Shown here piece after piece: positions 34,495 through 43,665 of a stretch of 53,334 bases of DNA. This DNA comes from CAUZFZ01 sp963579025 (GTDB lineage Bacteria; Planctomycetota; Planctomycetia; Planctomycetales; Planctomycetaceae): NCBI GenBank assembly GCA_963579025.1, contig CAUZFZ010000055.1, positions 1 through 53,334 of the forward strand, written 5' to 3'. Position 1 is the first letter of the stretch. Each line of letters starts with the position of its first letter. Under the pieces are notes generated by a model. The model was given only the letters and a program-made list of their open reading frames with translations, searched no databases and was not told the DNA's origin. Both the position numbers and the translations under genes were made by a program.

Positions 34495-35940
34495 TCAGGC
34501 CAGCACTTTTTCGGCCACGTTCCCGGCCACGTCGGTCAGACGAAACTCGCGGCCCTGGTAGCGGAACGTCAATTGCTTGTGATCGATGCCCAGCAGATGC
34601 AGCAGCGTCGCGTGAAAGTCGTTGACGTGCATGCCGTCTTCGACCGGAGAAAAGCCCAGCTCGTCGGTCTTACCATACGTCGATCCGCCCTTCACGCCAC
34701 CGCCGGCCATCCACACCGAAAATGCATCCTTGTGATGATCGCGTCCAGCATTCTTCTGCGGCACGCCGTTGTTGGACGAGCCCTGCAGCATCGGCGTGCG
34801 ACCGAACTCGGCACCCCACACGATCAGAGTTTCGTCGAGCAGACCGCGTTGCTTCAGGTCGCGGATCAGAGCTCCGATCGGTTGATCAACCTGCTTCGTC
34901 TTGTTCGTGATGCTGGGAAACACATTGCCGTGATGGTCCCAGCCCTGGTCGAATAACTGCACAAACCGCACGCCCCGCTCCACCAGCCGGCGAGCCAGCA
35001 GGCAGTTGTTGGCGAAACTCGGTTTCCCCGGTTGGGTCCCGTACATCTTGTGAATGTGCTCGGGTTCGCTGCCCGTGTCCATCAGCTCGGGGACGGCCGT
35101 CTGCATGCGATAAGCCAACTCGTACTGAGTGATGCGCGATGCAATCTCCGGATCGCCGACGTCCTTAAGCTGCAGCCGGTTCAAGCGATTGACCCGCTCG
35201 ACGGTCTTGCGCCGATCCTCGCTGCTGATGCCTTTCGGGTTGGACAGGAACAGCACGGGATCGCCCGAACTGCGGAATTCGATGCCCTGGTGGGCACTCG
35301 GCAGAAATCCGCTGCCCCACAGACTGTTGCCGGCTCCTGCCACCGATCCCGTGATCAGCACGACGAAGGCCGGCAGATTGCGGTTTTCACTGCCCAGACC
35401 GTACGACACCCACGAACCGATGCTCGGCCGGCCGAATCGTCCGAAACCGGTCTGCATGAACAACTGGGCCGGTCCGTGATTGAAATGCTCGGTGTGCAGC
35501 GAGCGGATCACACACAATTCGTCGGCGACCGAACCGATATGCGGCAGCTTTTCGGACAGTTCCAGCCCGGACTCGCCATACCGCCGGAAGCGAAACTGCG
35601 TGCCCATCATGCGCAACTCACCGCGCAGAAACGCGAATCGTTGCCCCTCGAGAAGTTCCTTGGGACACGGCTTGCCGTTGTATGCCTGAAGCGCCGGCTT
35701 GTAGTCGAACAGCTCAAGCTGCGACGGCGATCCGACCATGTGAAAGAAGATCACGTTCTTTGCACGCGGAGCGGCGTGTGCCGGCCGACTGCTGGTGCCG
35801 TTCGCCTGCGTCGACGTGGGAGCCGCCTGAAGATCTTCAGCCAGCAGACTGGCCAGCGCGACCGAGCCGATGCCAGTTCCCACACTTCGAAACAGTTCGC
35901 GTCGAGTCTGATTCTGCAGGAGTTCAGTTTGCGGATCCAT
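34495..35940 (-). CDS. Second DUF1501 protein, Tat-exported
   Basis: 481 residues. The leader TRRELFRSVGTGIGSVALAS carries a twin-arginine motif. The domain blocks match the first DUF1501 protein of the window: VIFFHMVGSPSQLELFDYKP, SLHTEHFNHGPAQLFMQTGF, FDQGWDHHGN, LIVWGAEFGRTPM and GRDHHKDAFSVWMAGGG. Asp/His clusters suggest bound metal. Unlike the first, it has no DUF1549 cytochrome beside it; its downstream neighbour is an unrecognised secreted protein. Such orphan copies may pair with a partner elsewhere in the genome. Confidence 0.95.
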   Translation of the reverse strand: MDPQTELLQNQTRRELFRSVGTGIGSVALASLLAEDLQAAPTSTQANGTSSRPAHAAPRAKNVIFFHMVGSPSQLELFDYKPALQAYNGKPCPKELLEGQRFAFLRGELRMMGTQFRFRRYGESGLELSEKLPHIGSVADELCVIRSLHTEHFNHGPAQLFMQTGFGRFGRPSIGSWVSYGLGSENRNLPAFVVLITGSVAGAGNSLWGSGFLPSAHQGIEFRSSGDPVLFLSNPKGISSEDRRKTVERVNRLNRLQLKDVGDPEIASRITQYELAYRMQTAVPELMDTGSEPEHIHKMYGTQPGKPSFANNCLLARRLVERGVRFVQLFDQGWDHHGNVFPSITNKTKQVDQPIGALIRDLKQRGLLDETLIVWGAEFGRTPMLQGSSNNGVPQKNAGRDHHKDAFSVWMAGGGVKGGSTYGKTDELGFSPVEDGMHVNDFHATLLHLLGIDHKQLTFRYQGREFRLTDVAGNVAEKVLA

Positions 35941-36195
35941 GGTCGGGTGTTCCGAGAGGCTCTTGATGCTGGAATGGCCCTTCCAGTTTAGCTCTTTTCG
36001 ATCAAACCATGCGCCAGATAAACACGGATCGGATTGAGTCTGGATAGGAAGGGGCCGCGGATGACACGGATTCAGCGGATGTTCGCTGATCCGCGTTCTC
36101 CGCGGCCCTTTGCCAGGCTGACCTGTTGCTCTAGGCCATCCAGAAGCTTCTCCGGTAGCATTCGCGGTCCTGATTCACCGGGAAAGGAGTCCCGA

Positions 36196-36612
36196 ATGTC
36201 CCGACGAAATGCGTTGCCAACGCTACTGCTGATTGGTGTCAGCTGGCTGCTGCCGGGTTGCGAGACGCTGCCCGACGGCAAACTCGGAGAACTGGTTTTC
36301 GGTTCGGGCGATCGTGCCCTGGAACTGGAAGAAGAGCATCGCCAGCGCTATCAGGAAACGCGCGACTCGGACGATCGCGACTGGCTGCTGGGACATGCGA
36401 TTGAGTCCGGAATGACACCGACGGAAGTCGCTCGCGTCCTGGGACAGGAAGGCAAGCCGGTCCTGAATGACGCCTGGATCAAGAACGGCGGCGGGCACTA
36501 CCAACTCCATGACATAGCTTGGAAATGGGGGCCCGATCGGGAAGGCAAGAGCCAGATTCTCGTCTTTCGGGACAGCAAGCTCGTCAACTTTGACCCGCAC
36601 GAATTCCAGTGA
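36196..36612 (+). CDS. Small lipoprotein
   Basis: 138 residues. The start at 36196 (MSRRNALPTLLLIGVSW) has AAAGGAG 6 bases upstream and gives a lipobox LLPGC; an ORF from 36034 would not. After the lipid-bearing Cys the protein is about 110 residues: acidic helices (LELEEEHRQRYQETRDSDDR), then a segment (IESGMTPTEVARVLGQEG) like the N-terminal helices of SmpA/BamE-type small lipoproteins, and strands (YQLHDIAWKWGPDREGKSQ). The resemblance to BamE is only by shape. It sits 163 bp upstream of another lipoprotein. Confidence 0.85.
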   Translation: MSRRNALPTLLLIGVSWLLPGCETLPDGKLGELVFGSGDRALELEEEHRQRYQETRDSDDRDWLLGHAIESGMTPTEVARVLGQEGKPVLNDAWIKNGGGHYQLHDIAWKWGPDREGKSQILVFRDSKLVNFDPHEFQ

Positions 36613-36775
36613 CGGCGATCGTTCACTTCGAATCCAGCCAAACTCGATTCTGCAGTTCCATTTGAGGTCGACAAAGGGGTAGCCGAACTCGCCAGAGTTT
36701 GGTTCTTCGGACAGGGACTCGCGACCTGGCCAAAGTCTGGCGACTTCGGCTACCTCGCTGCACGGAGAAGCTGTT

Positions 36776-37918
36776 ATGTGCCATGGATGGCCCGCCGCGG
36801 GATTCGCATTGATCTGCCTCATTGTTCCTGGCAGCGGATGTGGAGACGGCGTTGAACTCACCGAACCGGAAATGGACTTTGCCGGTTCCGAATTCATTCA
36901 ACGTGAGCACTCGGGACCAGGAACCGAGTCTCCAGACCTGACCGGCGACGGCTCGGAATCGCAACCACTGCCCGAGGGAAGCCTGCGGTTTACTCTGCAG
37001 AAAGGCGATCACTTCCCCTTGCGCAAACACGTCACGCAGACGCTGGTGCAGAATCTGCCCGGCGGAGAAGTGACGAGCCGTTCGGATCTGAAGCTGATGT
37101 TCGCCATCACGGTCGACGGCGAGGACAAGGGGCGCCGGCAGCTTGGAGTGCGGTACCAGCGCGTCCAGTACTCTCTCGAACTGCCCGGTCAGCGAACCAA
37201 ATACGACTCAAAGAGTCCGCCCGAATTCGTCCCCGATTCACTGCAGATGTATCACGGACTGGCGAACAACGGATTTGATTTCTGGATCGGTGCCGACAAC
37301 CGCATCGTTCATCTGGACGGTTTTCAGGACTTCTTGAAACGCTGCGTCCGCTTTGCACCACCGGAACGTCAGCATGAGCTGTTGGCCGGCATCCTGGTGG
37401 GCTCCGAAGATGAAGGCTTTGCGAATTTCGTCGACGACAGCATCGGTCTGTTGCCTTACAACCCGGACGCGGCTGGCCGCGAGACGATGGTCCGAGTCAA
37501 CGACAGTTGGTCCCGCAATCGCGACCTGCGCGAGCCGCTGCCCATGCGGATTCGCACAACGTACACGTTGACCGATCTGACCGAGCACCAGGCTCACATT
37601 GCCGTCCTGGGAACAATCGAGCCAATCACCGCAACACAACTGAGTCCCGTGGAGCAGGCTTCGTTTGAGCAGAGTCTCCAACTGAAGAGCGGTCAGGTGA
37701 TCGGCACGATCATCATCGACGTGGCCACTGGCCTGCCATTGGAGAGTCGCGTCGAGCGTCGTCTCACAATGGTCGTGTTCGCCCAGGGACAGCAGCCGTT
37801 CCAGCAGTACAAGACAATCGTGACGGAGATCGATGCCTACCCGGCTCAAGGCGTCTTCCCGCCACGCCAGCCCGCTGCTGGACCATTGCCATCGAATTAC
37901 GCTCAGCCGGGGCAATAA
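36776..37918 (+). CDS. Lipoprotein resembling the DUF6263 family
   Basis: 380 residues with a lipobox (IVPGSGC) after a short leader. GGAG lies 8 bases before the ATG. The body is strand-rich: GSLRFTLQKGDHFPLRKHVT, RVQYSLELPGQRTKYDSKSP, and a C-terminal TGLPLESRVERRLTMVVFAQ. That layout is seen in planctomycete lipoproteins labelled DUF6263, to which I assign it by pattern only. It should face the periplasm. Function unknown. Confidence 0.8.
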   Translation: MCHGWPAAGFALICLIVPGSGCGDGVELTEPEMDFAGSEFIQREHSGPGTESPDLTGDGSESQPLPEGSLRFTLQKGDHFPLRKHVTQTLVQNLPGGEVTSRSDLKLMFAITVDGEDKGRRQLGVRYQRVQYSLELPGQRTKYDSKSPPEFVPDSLQMYHGLANNGFDFWIGADNRIVHLDGFQDFLKRCVRFAPPERQHELLAGILVGSEDEGFANFVDDSIGLLPYNPDAAGRETMVRVNDSWSRNRDLREPLPMRIRTTYTLTDLTEHQAHIAVLGTIEPITATQLSPVEQASFEQSLQLKSGQVIGTIIIDVATGLPLESRVERRLTMVVFAQGQQPFQQYKTIVTEIDAYPAQGVFPPRQPAAGPLPSNYAQPGQ

Positions 37919-37945
37919 CCATCTCGCGTCGGACGATGGAACACA

Positions 37946-38527
37946 CTACCCGGAAGATTCCGCCGCTCCGTCAACCATCCGAGCCGCTTCTTCGAATGCC
38001 GCCGCACCGTCACGGAACGAATTGCGGGCTTCTTCGAGATAACCGTCAGCCGCGGCTGACCAGGTTCGATTCAGCATTCGCTCACCAAATGCCGCCGTGA
38101 TGAGGATTTCCGCACCCACGCGCATGCCCAGCCGGTCGAAGAGTCTCTGGCGACTTTCAGCGAATGGAAGCACGGTGTGCTCGAGCAAATGCTCGACGCG
38201 TTCCGCGATGTCCGTTCCCTCCAGTTCGTCGATTTCCTCGGCCAGTTGACGCAGTTGCGGCAGCAGACTTTCCAGCAGGGACAGCGGATTGGCACCATCA
38301 CTGTCATCATTTTTCAGGACGGCCCGGCTGGCGAAGACGTCTTTCCACCAGATCACAAGTCCCGTGACGGTGGCCACGAAGCCAACCAGGAACACAGGCC
38401 AGGTATCCGGGAACTGGTCGAGGAATACGGGCTCCGTGCCTTCCGGAATTGGCGCCGGCAGTTTGGCTGCTCCAGAAATAGCCAGCATGATGCCGCCAGC
38501 GAACAAAGCGTATGCGAGGTATTTCAC
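37946..38527 (-). CDS. Small membrane protein coupled to the OPT transporter
   Basis: 193 residues, read from a GTG at 38527. AGGAGG sits 7 bases upstream and the GTG overlaps the transporter's TGA (GTGA), so this start beats the ATG at 38548. Two membrane helices lie at about 2-20 (YLAYALFAGGIMLAISGAA) and 44-62 (WPVFLVGFVATVTGLVIWW). The rest, about 130 residues, is a helical cytoplasmic domain with a run of acidic residues (LRQLAEEIDELEGTDIAERV). It is probably an accessory subunit of the transporter or a regulator of it; that is inferred from the coupling. Confidence 0.85.
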   Translation of the reverse strand: MKYLAYALFAGGIMLAISGAAKLPAPIPEGTEPVFLDQFPDTWPVFLVGFVATVTGLVIWWKDVFASRAVLKNDDSDGANPLSLLESLLPQLRQLAEEIDELEGTDIAERVEHLLEHTVLPFAESRQRLFDRLGMRVGAEILITAAFGERMLNRTWSAAADGYLEEARNSFRDGAAAFEEAARMVDGAAESSG

Positions 38528-40335
38528 TGGCCGCCTCCTGCAAGCCATGACTGGAAGATTTTAAAGAACGCGTGCCCCATGCCGGTCAACGCCTCACCGA
38601 CGATCAATCCAGCACACAATGGGACGAGCTTGTGCTCGCAAAACTCAAGGCCTTTGAACTTCTGGATCACCATCTGAGCGAGGCAGCCGAGTCCGTATCC
38701 GAATGTGATTGAGAACGGCAGATACATCGCCAGACCAACGAGCACTCCCAGGCCGGGCATCGGAGCCGCGCCCAGACACGCGCCGACGAGGGCACCCATC
38801 GCATATTTGTCGACTGGTACGTTGCCACTTTGAACGGCGTCGATGATGCCCATCAAAGCGCCTCCCTGCGGTGCGGGCAGGTCAGTGCCTGGTCCGAACC
38901 CGCCCTGTCCACCTTCGCCGCCTGCCCACAGTGCATAGACCGCAGCGAGAGCGATCAAAGCTCCCAGCCAGGTCACACAGAACTGCACGATCTGCTGCTT
39001 GACCGGCCGAGCTCCGATCATGAATCCGGTCTTCAAATCCTGCATCATGTCAGCACCCTGACCGATCGCGACACACACGGCGACACCCACAACCATTGAT
39101 GCCGCGATGTTGCCGTTCAGGAGCACCATCATCAGCGTGACCGATATTAGTGCCATGCCGGACATGGGCGAGATGTCTGTCATGCCGGTTGCTTGAGCCA
39201 CAATCAATGCCGCCAGCCCCAGCCAGACTGTTCCGACAACCGACGAGAGAATCGCCTGCGGGACGGTCACGCCTTCCGTCAGAATTGACGCGACGAAGAA
39301 CAGCACGAGCGACAACGCTGTGCCGCCAATCAGTGTATTCAGCGACATCTCGTCGCTCCCGACCTTGCTTCCGGCTCCGGCTGTCTTTGCGGCTGTGGCC
39401 AGCGAACGCAGCGCACTTCGAATCGCTGGGAAAGCCATAACGACACCCATCAACGCCCCACCGACCAGGGTGCCAATGCCCAGCGGTCGCAGCATCTGGC
39501 TGTAAATAAAACCGCCGAGTTCTCCAGCAACCACCGTGTCAGGTATCCACCCGGACGCGACTGCGGCCGGCGAGATCACCCACCAGGAAAGCACGCCACC
39601 GGCGAAGAACGGCAAGCCGCCACGGCCCGCCAGCATTCCGGCTGCCAGGTTCATCAACGACAGGTAAACCACCGGTGCAAACTGCTCGGGGATGAGGTTG
39701 CAACCGAAGTACAGTTCTTCGTGTGAGATTCCGAATCCCGTGGCCGCGAGAGATTCTGCCGTCGCATCGAGCCAACCGGAAATCATGACCAGCTTCCACG
39801 CCGCCGCGATGGCGAATCCAATGGCCAGCAACTTGGCCTTTTCGATTCCGGTGGAACCGGCCCGGATGATCGTTGTGACCGCGACCCCAGTGGGGAACCG
39901 CAGCCGGTCCATTTCGATCATCTGTTTGCGCAACGGGATGATGACCACAACGCCCAGAACGGCGCCGGCGACACCTGCAATTGCCAACGGCAGCCACTCG
40001 AATTCCAGCGAACCGGTGCCCTCGGCCTGCCACTTTTGATTGAGCAGAAACAGCGCGGGCACGGTGAAGATCACGCCGGTCCCAGCCGTATTGATTCCGG
40101 AGGCGATGGTCTGGTTGATGTTGTTCTCAACCATCGTGCCCTTGCGAAGCACGCCTCGCAACAGGGCGTAGCCCATGATCGCGGCAACGGTCGATCCACC
40201 CAGCGAGAATCCCAGTTTCAGGGCCGCGTAGCAGAACGCCAGGTTGAGAACGACGCCCTGAATGACGCCCAGAACAACGGCTTCCCAGGTCAGCTCGCGG
40301 TAAGGCTCAAGGCTGTGCCGATTGGGTTCGCTCAT
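38524..40335 (-). CDS. OPT-family transporter
   Basis: 603 residues from the ATG at 40335 (MSEPNRHSLEPYRELTWEAV); an upstream ATG at 40458 adds 41 residues unlike the family. The protein is very hydrophobic, with about 14 membrane helices. Hallmarks of oligopeptide/metal-chelate (OPT) transporters are AFCYAALKLGFSLGGSTVAA near the start, TMVENNINQTIASG and the later RFPTGVAVTTIIRAG. It would import peptides or metal complexes. No binding protein is encoded nearby; the partner is the small membrane gene that follows. An ACGGAG sits 10 bases upstream of the start. Confidence 0.92.
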   Translation of the reverse strand: MSEPNRHSLEPYRELTWEAVVLGVIQGVVLNLAFCYAALKLGFSLGGSTVAAIMGYALLRGVLRKGTMVENNINQTIASGINTAGTGVIFTVPALFLLNQKWQAEGTGSLEFEWLPLAIAGVAGAVLGVVVIIPLRKQMIEMDRLRFPTGVAVTTIIRAGSTGIEKAKLLAIGFAIAAAWKLVMISGWLDATAESLAATGFGISHEELYFGCNLIPEQFAPVVYLSLMNLAAGMLAGRGGLPFFAGGVLSWWVISPAAVASGWIPDTVVAGELGGFIYSQMLRPLGIGTLVGGALMGVVMAFPAIRSALRSLATAAKTAGAGSKVGSDEMSLNTLIGGTALSLVLFFVASILTEGVTVPQAILSSVVGTVWLGLAALIVAQATGMTDISPMSGMALISVTLMMVLLNGNIAASMVVGVAVCVAIGQGADMMQDLKTGFMIGARPVKQQIVQFCVTWLGALIALAAVYALWAGGEGGQGGFGPGTDLPAPQGGALMGIIDAVQSGNVPVDKYAMGALVGACLGAAPMPGLGVLVGLAMYLPFSITFGYGLGCLAQMVIQKFKGLEFCEHKLVPLCAGLIVGEALTGMGHAFFKIFQSWLAGGGQ

Positions 40336-40566
40336 GCGAGTCGCTCCGTGACGTCTGCAGAGTGCGAGAATACCAGATGCCGGAACCATAGACCTCGAAT
40401 GTCGGGCCGACAACGCTTCGGCGCGACTCGCCGAAATTCCATGGCCTGCAGAGTGCATTCCGGCATCCCGTGTCTGTTACATTTCTGCGGGTCAACACGA
40501 GAGCCTCACTCAATCGGGATCACCCAGTTCCGATTGCCCGCCACCCTATGATTCACACGCACGCAC

Positions 40567-41766
40567 ATGCCTCTCATCAGCGACAAAGACGGACATAAGC
40601 ACGTCGACCTGGAAGTCAAAGACGCCCAGCTCATCTTCAATACGGTCTGGGAAAAACTTGAGGACGAGGTCGGACATGAAAACCTGTGGTTCCCGAAAGA
40701 GCTGACATTGCTCGGCGGGGCACCCGGTGCGGGCAAGGGAACTCACACCGAGTTCATGATGAAGGCCCGCGGCTTCACGTGCCCGACCATCGTGATCAGT
40801 TACCTGCTGACGACACCCGAAGCCCAGAAGATCAAAGACGGCGGCGGCATGGTCGGCGATAAAGAAGTCGTCGGTATTCTGCTCCGCAAGCTGCTCGACG
40901 AGGACTTTCGCGACGGGGCCGTGCTCGACGGATTCCCCAGAACCAAGGTGCAGGTCGAGTGCCTCAAACTTCTGGTCGACAGAATCAATCAACTGCATGC
41001 CGAGTTCGCGGACACACCACATGCGAAGAATTTCCGCCGCCCGACGATTCATGCCATGGTGCTGTTCATCACCGAACGAACCAGCATTGAACGACAACTG
41101 AAACGCGGTGCTGAAATTGCCGAGCACAACAAAGAAGTGCAGGAAACTGGCGTCGGCGAGCTGTGGGTTCAGCGTGCCACGGACACCAGCGAGAACACTG
41201 CCCGCCACCGATACCAGGTCTTCAAGGAGCAGACGTGGGATGCGCTGAACTCGTTGAAGGAGCTGTACCATTACCACTTCATCAACGCCGAAGGCACGAT
41301 TGAAGAGGTTGAGGAGAACATCCTTAACGAGCTGAAGTACCAGAGTTCGCTCGAACTGGAACCGCGCACGTACGACCGGCTGCGACCGCTGCCTCTGGCA
41401 GAGGAAATCACGCTTCACGGGCGGCAGGAACTGGTCAAGCGACTGGACAGCTACGAGCTGGAGCACACCGAGCTGTTTAACACGGTTGTCGAGATGATCA
41501 GGGGGAGGTTCATGCCGATCATCAAGCGGCATGCACTTTCCGGTCGGGCACATGTGAATGCGGAAGACCCGATCTTCGACAATCCGCTGGCCATCGCGAT
41601 TCTGATCGACATCTTTTCCGAACGCGGTTTCCATGCGGTCGTCGACAAGCACATCCGGGAAGTCCCTGAGCGAGTCGACCTTGAAACCGGTCGAATCTAT
41701 ACCGGCGTGCGATTCATCTACCGCATTCAAATTCGCTTCAAGGGGTCCGAGATTCGCCGCGGTTAA
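40567..41766 (+). CDS. Nucleoside-monophosphate-kinase-like P-loop protein with long C-terminal extension
   Basis: 399 residues, almost twice the 180-220 of adenylate kinases. Residues about 45-250 fit the adenylate kinase fold: Walker A GGAPGAGKGT at 50-59, the NMP-binding region, and DGFPRT at 121-126. The following parts (VLFITERTSIERQLKRGAEI, DTSENTARHRYQVFKEQTWD) match the later adenylate kinase helices. Residues about 255-399 are an extra domain (SLELEPRTYDRLRPLPLAEE, RAHVNAEDPIFDNPLAIAIL) that I do not recognise. Adenylate kinase activity is likely but unproven; the added domain may bind a regulator or target. It stands apart from the OPT gene (divergent). Confidence 0.85.
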   Translation: MPLISDKDGHKHVDLEVKDAQLIFNTVWEKLEDEVGHENLWFPKELTLLGGAPGAGKGTHTEFMMKARGFTCPTIVISYLLTTPEAQKIKDGGGMVGDKEVVGILLRKLLDEDFRDGAVLDGFPRTKVQVECLKLLVDRINQLHAEFADTPHAKNFRRPTIHAMVLFITERTSIERQLKRGAEIAEHNKEVQETGVGELWVQRATDTSENTARHRYQVFKEQTWDALNSLKELYHYHFINAEGTIEEVEENILNELKYQSSLELEPRTYDRLRPLPLAEEITLHGRQELVKRLDSYELEHTELFNTVVEMIRGRFMPIIKRHALSGRAHVNAEDPIFDNPLAIAILIDIFSERGFHAVVDKHIREVPERVDLETGRIYTGVRFIYRIQIRFKGSEIRRG

Positions 41767-41800
41767 AGATTTCGCAGGAACCTCAATCCAGGAGCACACC

Positions 41801-42844
41801 ATGTCAGCGTCCGACCAACCTGAGACTGGCGGCAGATTCCCCCAACTGGGACGACGGGAGTTGCTGGCCTACTCGGCCATGTTCGGCACATCGTTTCTGG
41901 CGTCGCAGGGTCTGATCGATAAAGCCGACGCCGCCGAAAAGAAGCAGGATGTCGCACCGTCGTCGGGCAAGCGGTACGACATGAAGAAGTCGATCAACAT
42001 GTGGGCGTTTCCCTATCCGGACAAGATGACGTTGTTCGAGTGCTTCGACCTCGCCGCTGATGCCGGATTCGACGGGATCGAAGTCAACTACGACCCGGAC
42101 GGCATGATCTCTCCCGACGCGAGTGAAGCCGACCTGAAGCGCATCGGCGACGAAGCGCGGAAACGCGGCATCGAGATCAGTGGTGTGTGCTCGTTTCTGT
42201 TCTGGCCGTACGCGTTGACGAGCAACGATCCAGAACGTCGCGCCAAAGGCCGGGAACTCGCGGGCAAGATGGTGCATGCCGCGAAAGCACTCGGGACGGA
42301 GAATCTGCTGGTGGTTCCCGGGGCCGTCTACATTCCGTGGGATCCCGAACCTGAACCGGTCCCAAACGATCTGTGTTACGAGCGGGCGCGGGAAGCGATC
42401 GCGGGCGTGCTGCCGGTCGCTGAGAAGCTCGGCATCTATCTGAATATGGAAAACATCTTCGCGAACGGATTTCTGTTCAGCCCGCAGGAGATGAACGCGT
42501 TCGTCGACAGCTTTGGCAGCGACCATGTGCAGGTGCACTTCGACACCGGCAACATTATGCAGTTTCAGTTCCCCGAGCATTGGATCGACATCTGCGGCAA
42601 ACGCATCAAAAACGTCCATCTCAAGGAATACAGCAAGAAGGCGGGCACTGACTTCACGCTGGAGTCGTTTCGCCCGTTGCTGGATGGAACGACAAACTGG
42701 CCTGCCGTTCTGGAGGCATTCGACCGCGTTGGTTACCGCGGCTATCTGACATTCGAGTATTTCCATCCGTACCCGCACTGGCCCGAAGCGTTGATCTATC
42801 AGACATCAGATTCGCTTGACCGCATGCTGGGACGGAAGGCCTGA
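41801..42844 (+). CDS. Tat-exported sugar-phosphate isomerase/epimerase-like TIM barrel
   Basis: 347 residues; AGGAG lies 6-7 bases before the ATG at 41801. A twin-arginine leader (LGRRELLAYSAMFGTSF) is followed by a TIM barrel of the xylose isomerase-like family: KSINMWAFPYPDKMTLFECF, AADAGFDGIEVNYDPDG, and the metal-ligand strands LNMENIF (Glu), VHFDTGN (Asp) and NVHLKEY (His). It probably isomerises or epimerises a sugar in the periplasm. panB follows 11 bp downstream, but shared function is unlikely. The export leader on an epimerase-like barrel is characteristic of planctomycetes. Confidence 0.9.
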   Translation: MSASDQPETGGRFPQLGRRELLAYSAMFGTSFLASQGLIDKADAAEKKQDVAPSSGKRYDMKKSINMWAFPYPDKMTLFECFDLAADAGFDGIEVNYDPDGMISPDASEADLKRIGDEARKRGIEISGVCSFLFWPYALTSNDPERRAKGRELAGKMVHAAKALGTENLLVVPGAVYIPWDPEPEPVPNDLCYERAREAIAGVLPVAEKLGIYLNMENIFANGFLFSPQEMNAFVDSFGSDHVQVHFDTGNIMQFQFPEHWIDICGKRIKNVHLKEYSKKAGTDFTLESFRPLLDGTTNWPAVLEAFDRVGYRGYLTFEYFHPYPHWPEALIYQTSDSLDRMLGRKA

Positions 42845-42855
42845 AAGGCAGACTC

Positions 42856-43659
42856 ATGAGCACTCAACGCCCCATGTCCGTCACGCGATTCGTCGCTGCG
42901 AAGAAGTCCGCCCGCAAGCTCAGCATGCTGACGGCATACGATTACTACTGGGCTCAGATTTTCGATGAGGCCGGTGTCGACTCATTGCTGGTCGGCGATT
43001 CCATGGGCATGGTGGTTCAAGGACACTCGTCGACCGTCCCGGTCACACTGGACCAGATCATCTACCACGCCGAAATTGTCTGCCGAGCCGTAAAGCACGC
43101 TCTGGTGGTCGTGGACCTGCCCTTCGGCACGTATCACATCAGTCCGGAGCAGGCTCTGGAGAGTGCCGGGCGCATCATCAAGGAAACCGGAGCCAATGCG
43201 GTCAAACTGGAAGGCGGCGTGACGCAGGCCCGTACGATCGCCGCTCTCGCCGGAGCCGACATTCCGGTCATGGCGCACGTCGGAATGCGACCGCAATCGG
43301 TCAATGCACTCGGCGGGCACGGACGCATTCAGCGCGACAGCGACCGGTTACTGGCCGACGCCAAAGCCGCTGAGGATGCCGGCGCGTTTGCAATTGTCAT
43401 TGAACTTGTGCCGCGGCAGATCGCAGCCCGCATCACGAATGAACTCGATATTCCGACCATCGGCATCGGTGCGGGTCCAGAATGTGACGGCCAGGTGCTT
43501 GTCATGCACGACGTGCTGGGCCTGACTCCAAAGTCGTTCTCACCGAAATTCCTCAAGCGTTACGCCGATTTGCGTGGTGTCGCCGAGTCAGCCGTACGCG
43601 GTTTCGTTGAGGAAGTTCAGACCGGCGTTTTTCCGGATGACGCGCACAGCCATTCGTAA
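42856..43659 (+). CDS. panB: 3-methyl-2-oxobutanoate hydroxymethyltransferase
   Basis: 267 residues, normal for PanB. It transfers a hydroxymethyl group from methylenetetrahydrofolate to 2-oxoisovalerate, giving ketopantoate for pantothenate and coenzyme A. Family signatures: KLSMLTAYDYYWAQIFDEAG at the start, the metal site LLVGDSMGMVVQGH, VVVDLPFGTYHISPEQAL, and the C-terminal TIGIGAGPECDGQVLVMHD. No panC or panD is adjacent. It lies 11 bp after the TIM-barrel gene and ends 6 bp from the convergent ROK kinase. Confidence 0.97.
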   Translation: MSTQRPMSVTRFVAAKKSARKLSMLTAYDYYWAQIFDEAGVDSLLVGDSMGMVVQGHSSTVPVTLDQIIYHAEIVCRAVKHALVVVDLPFGTYHISPEQALESAGRIIKETGANAVKLEGGVTQARTIAALAGADIPVMAHVGMRPQSVNALGGHGRIQRDSDRLLADAKAAEDAGAFAIVIELVPRQIAARITNELDIPTIGIGAGPECDGQVLVMHDVLGLTPKSFSPKFLKRYADLRGVAESAVRGFVEEVQTGVFPDDAHSHS

Positions 43660-43665
43660 AGCGTG

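Noticed and set aside
35032..35991. 319-residue plus-strand frame
   Set aside because: Antisense to the DUF1501 gene with a clear Tat leader on the other strand.
40546..41802. 418-residue minus-strand frame
   Set aside because: Antisense to the nucleotide kinase; the plus frame has Walker A and DGFPRT.
41804..42778. 324-residue minus-strand frame
   Set aside because: Antisense to the TIM-barrel protein with recognisable metal ligands.
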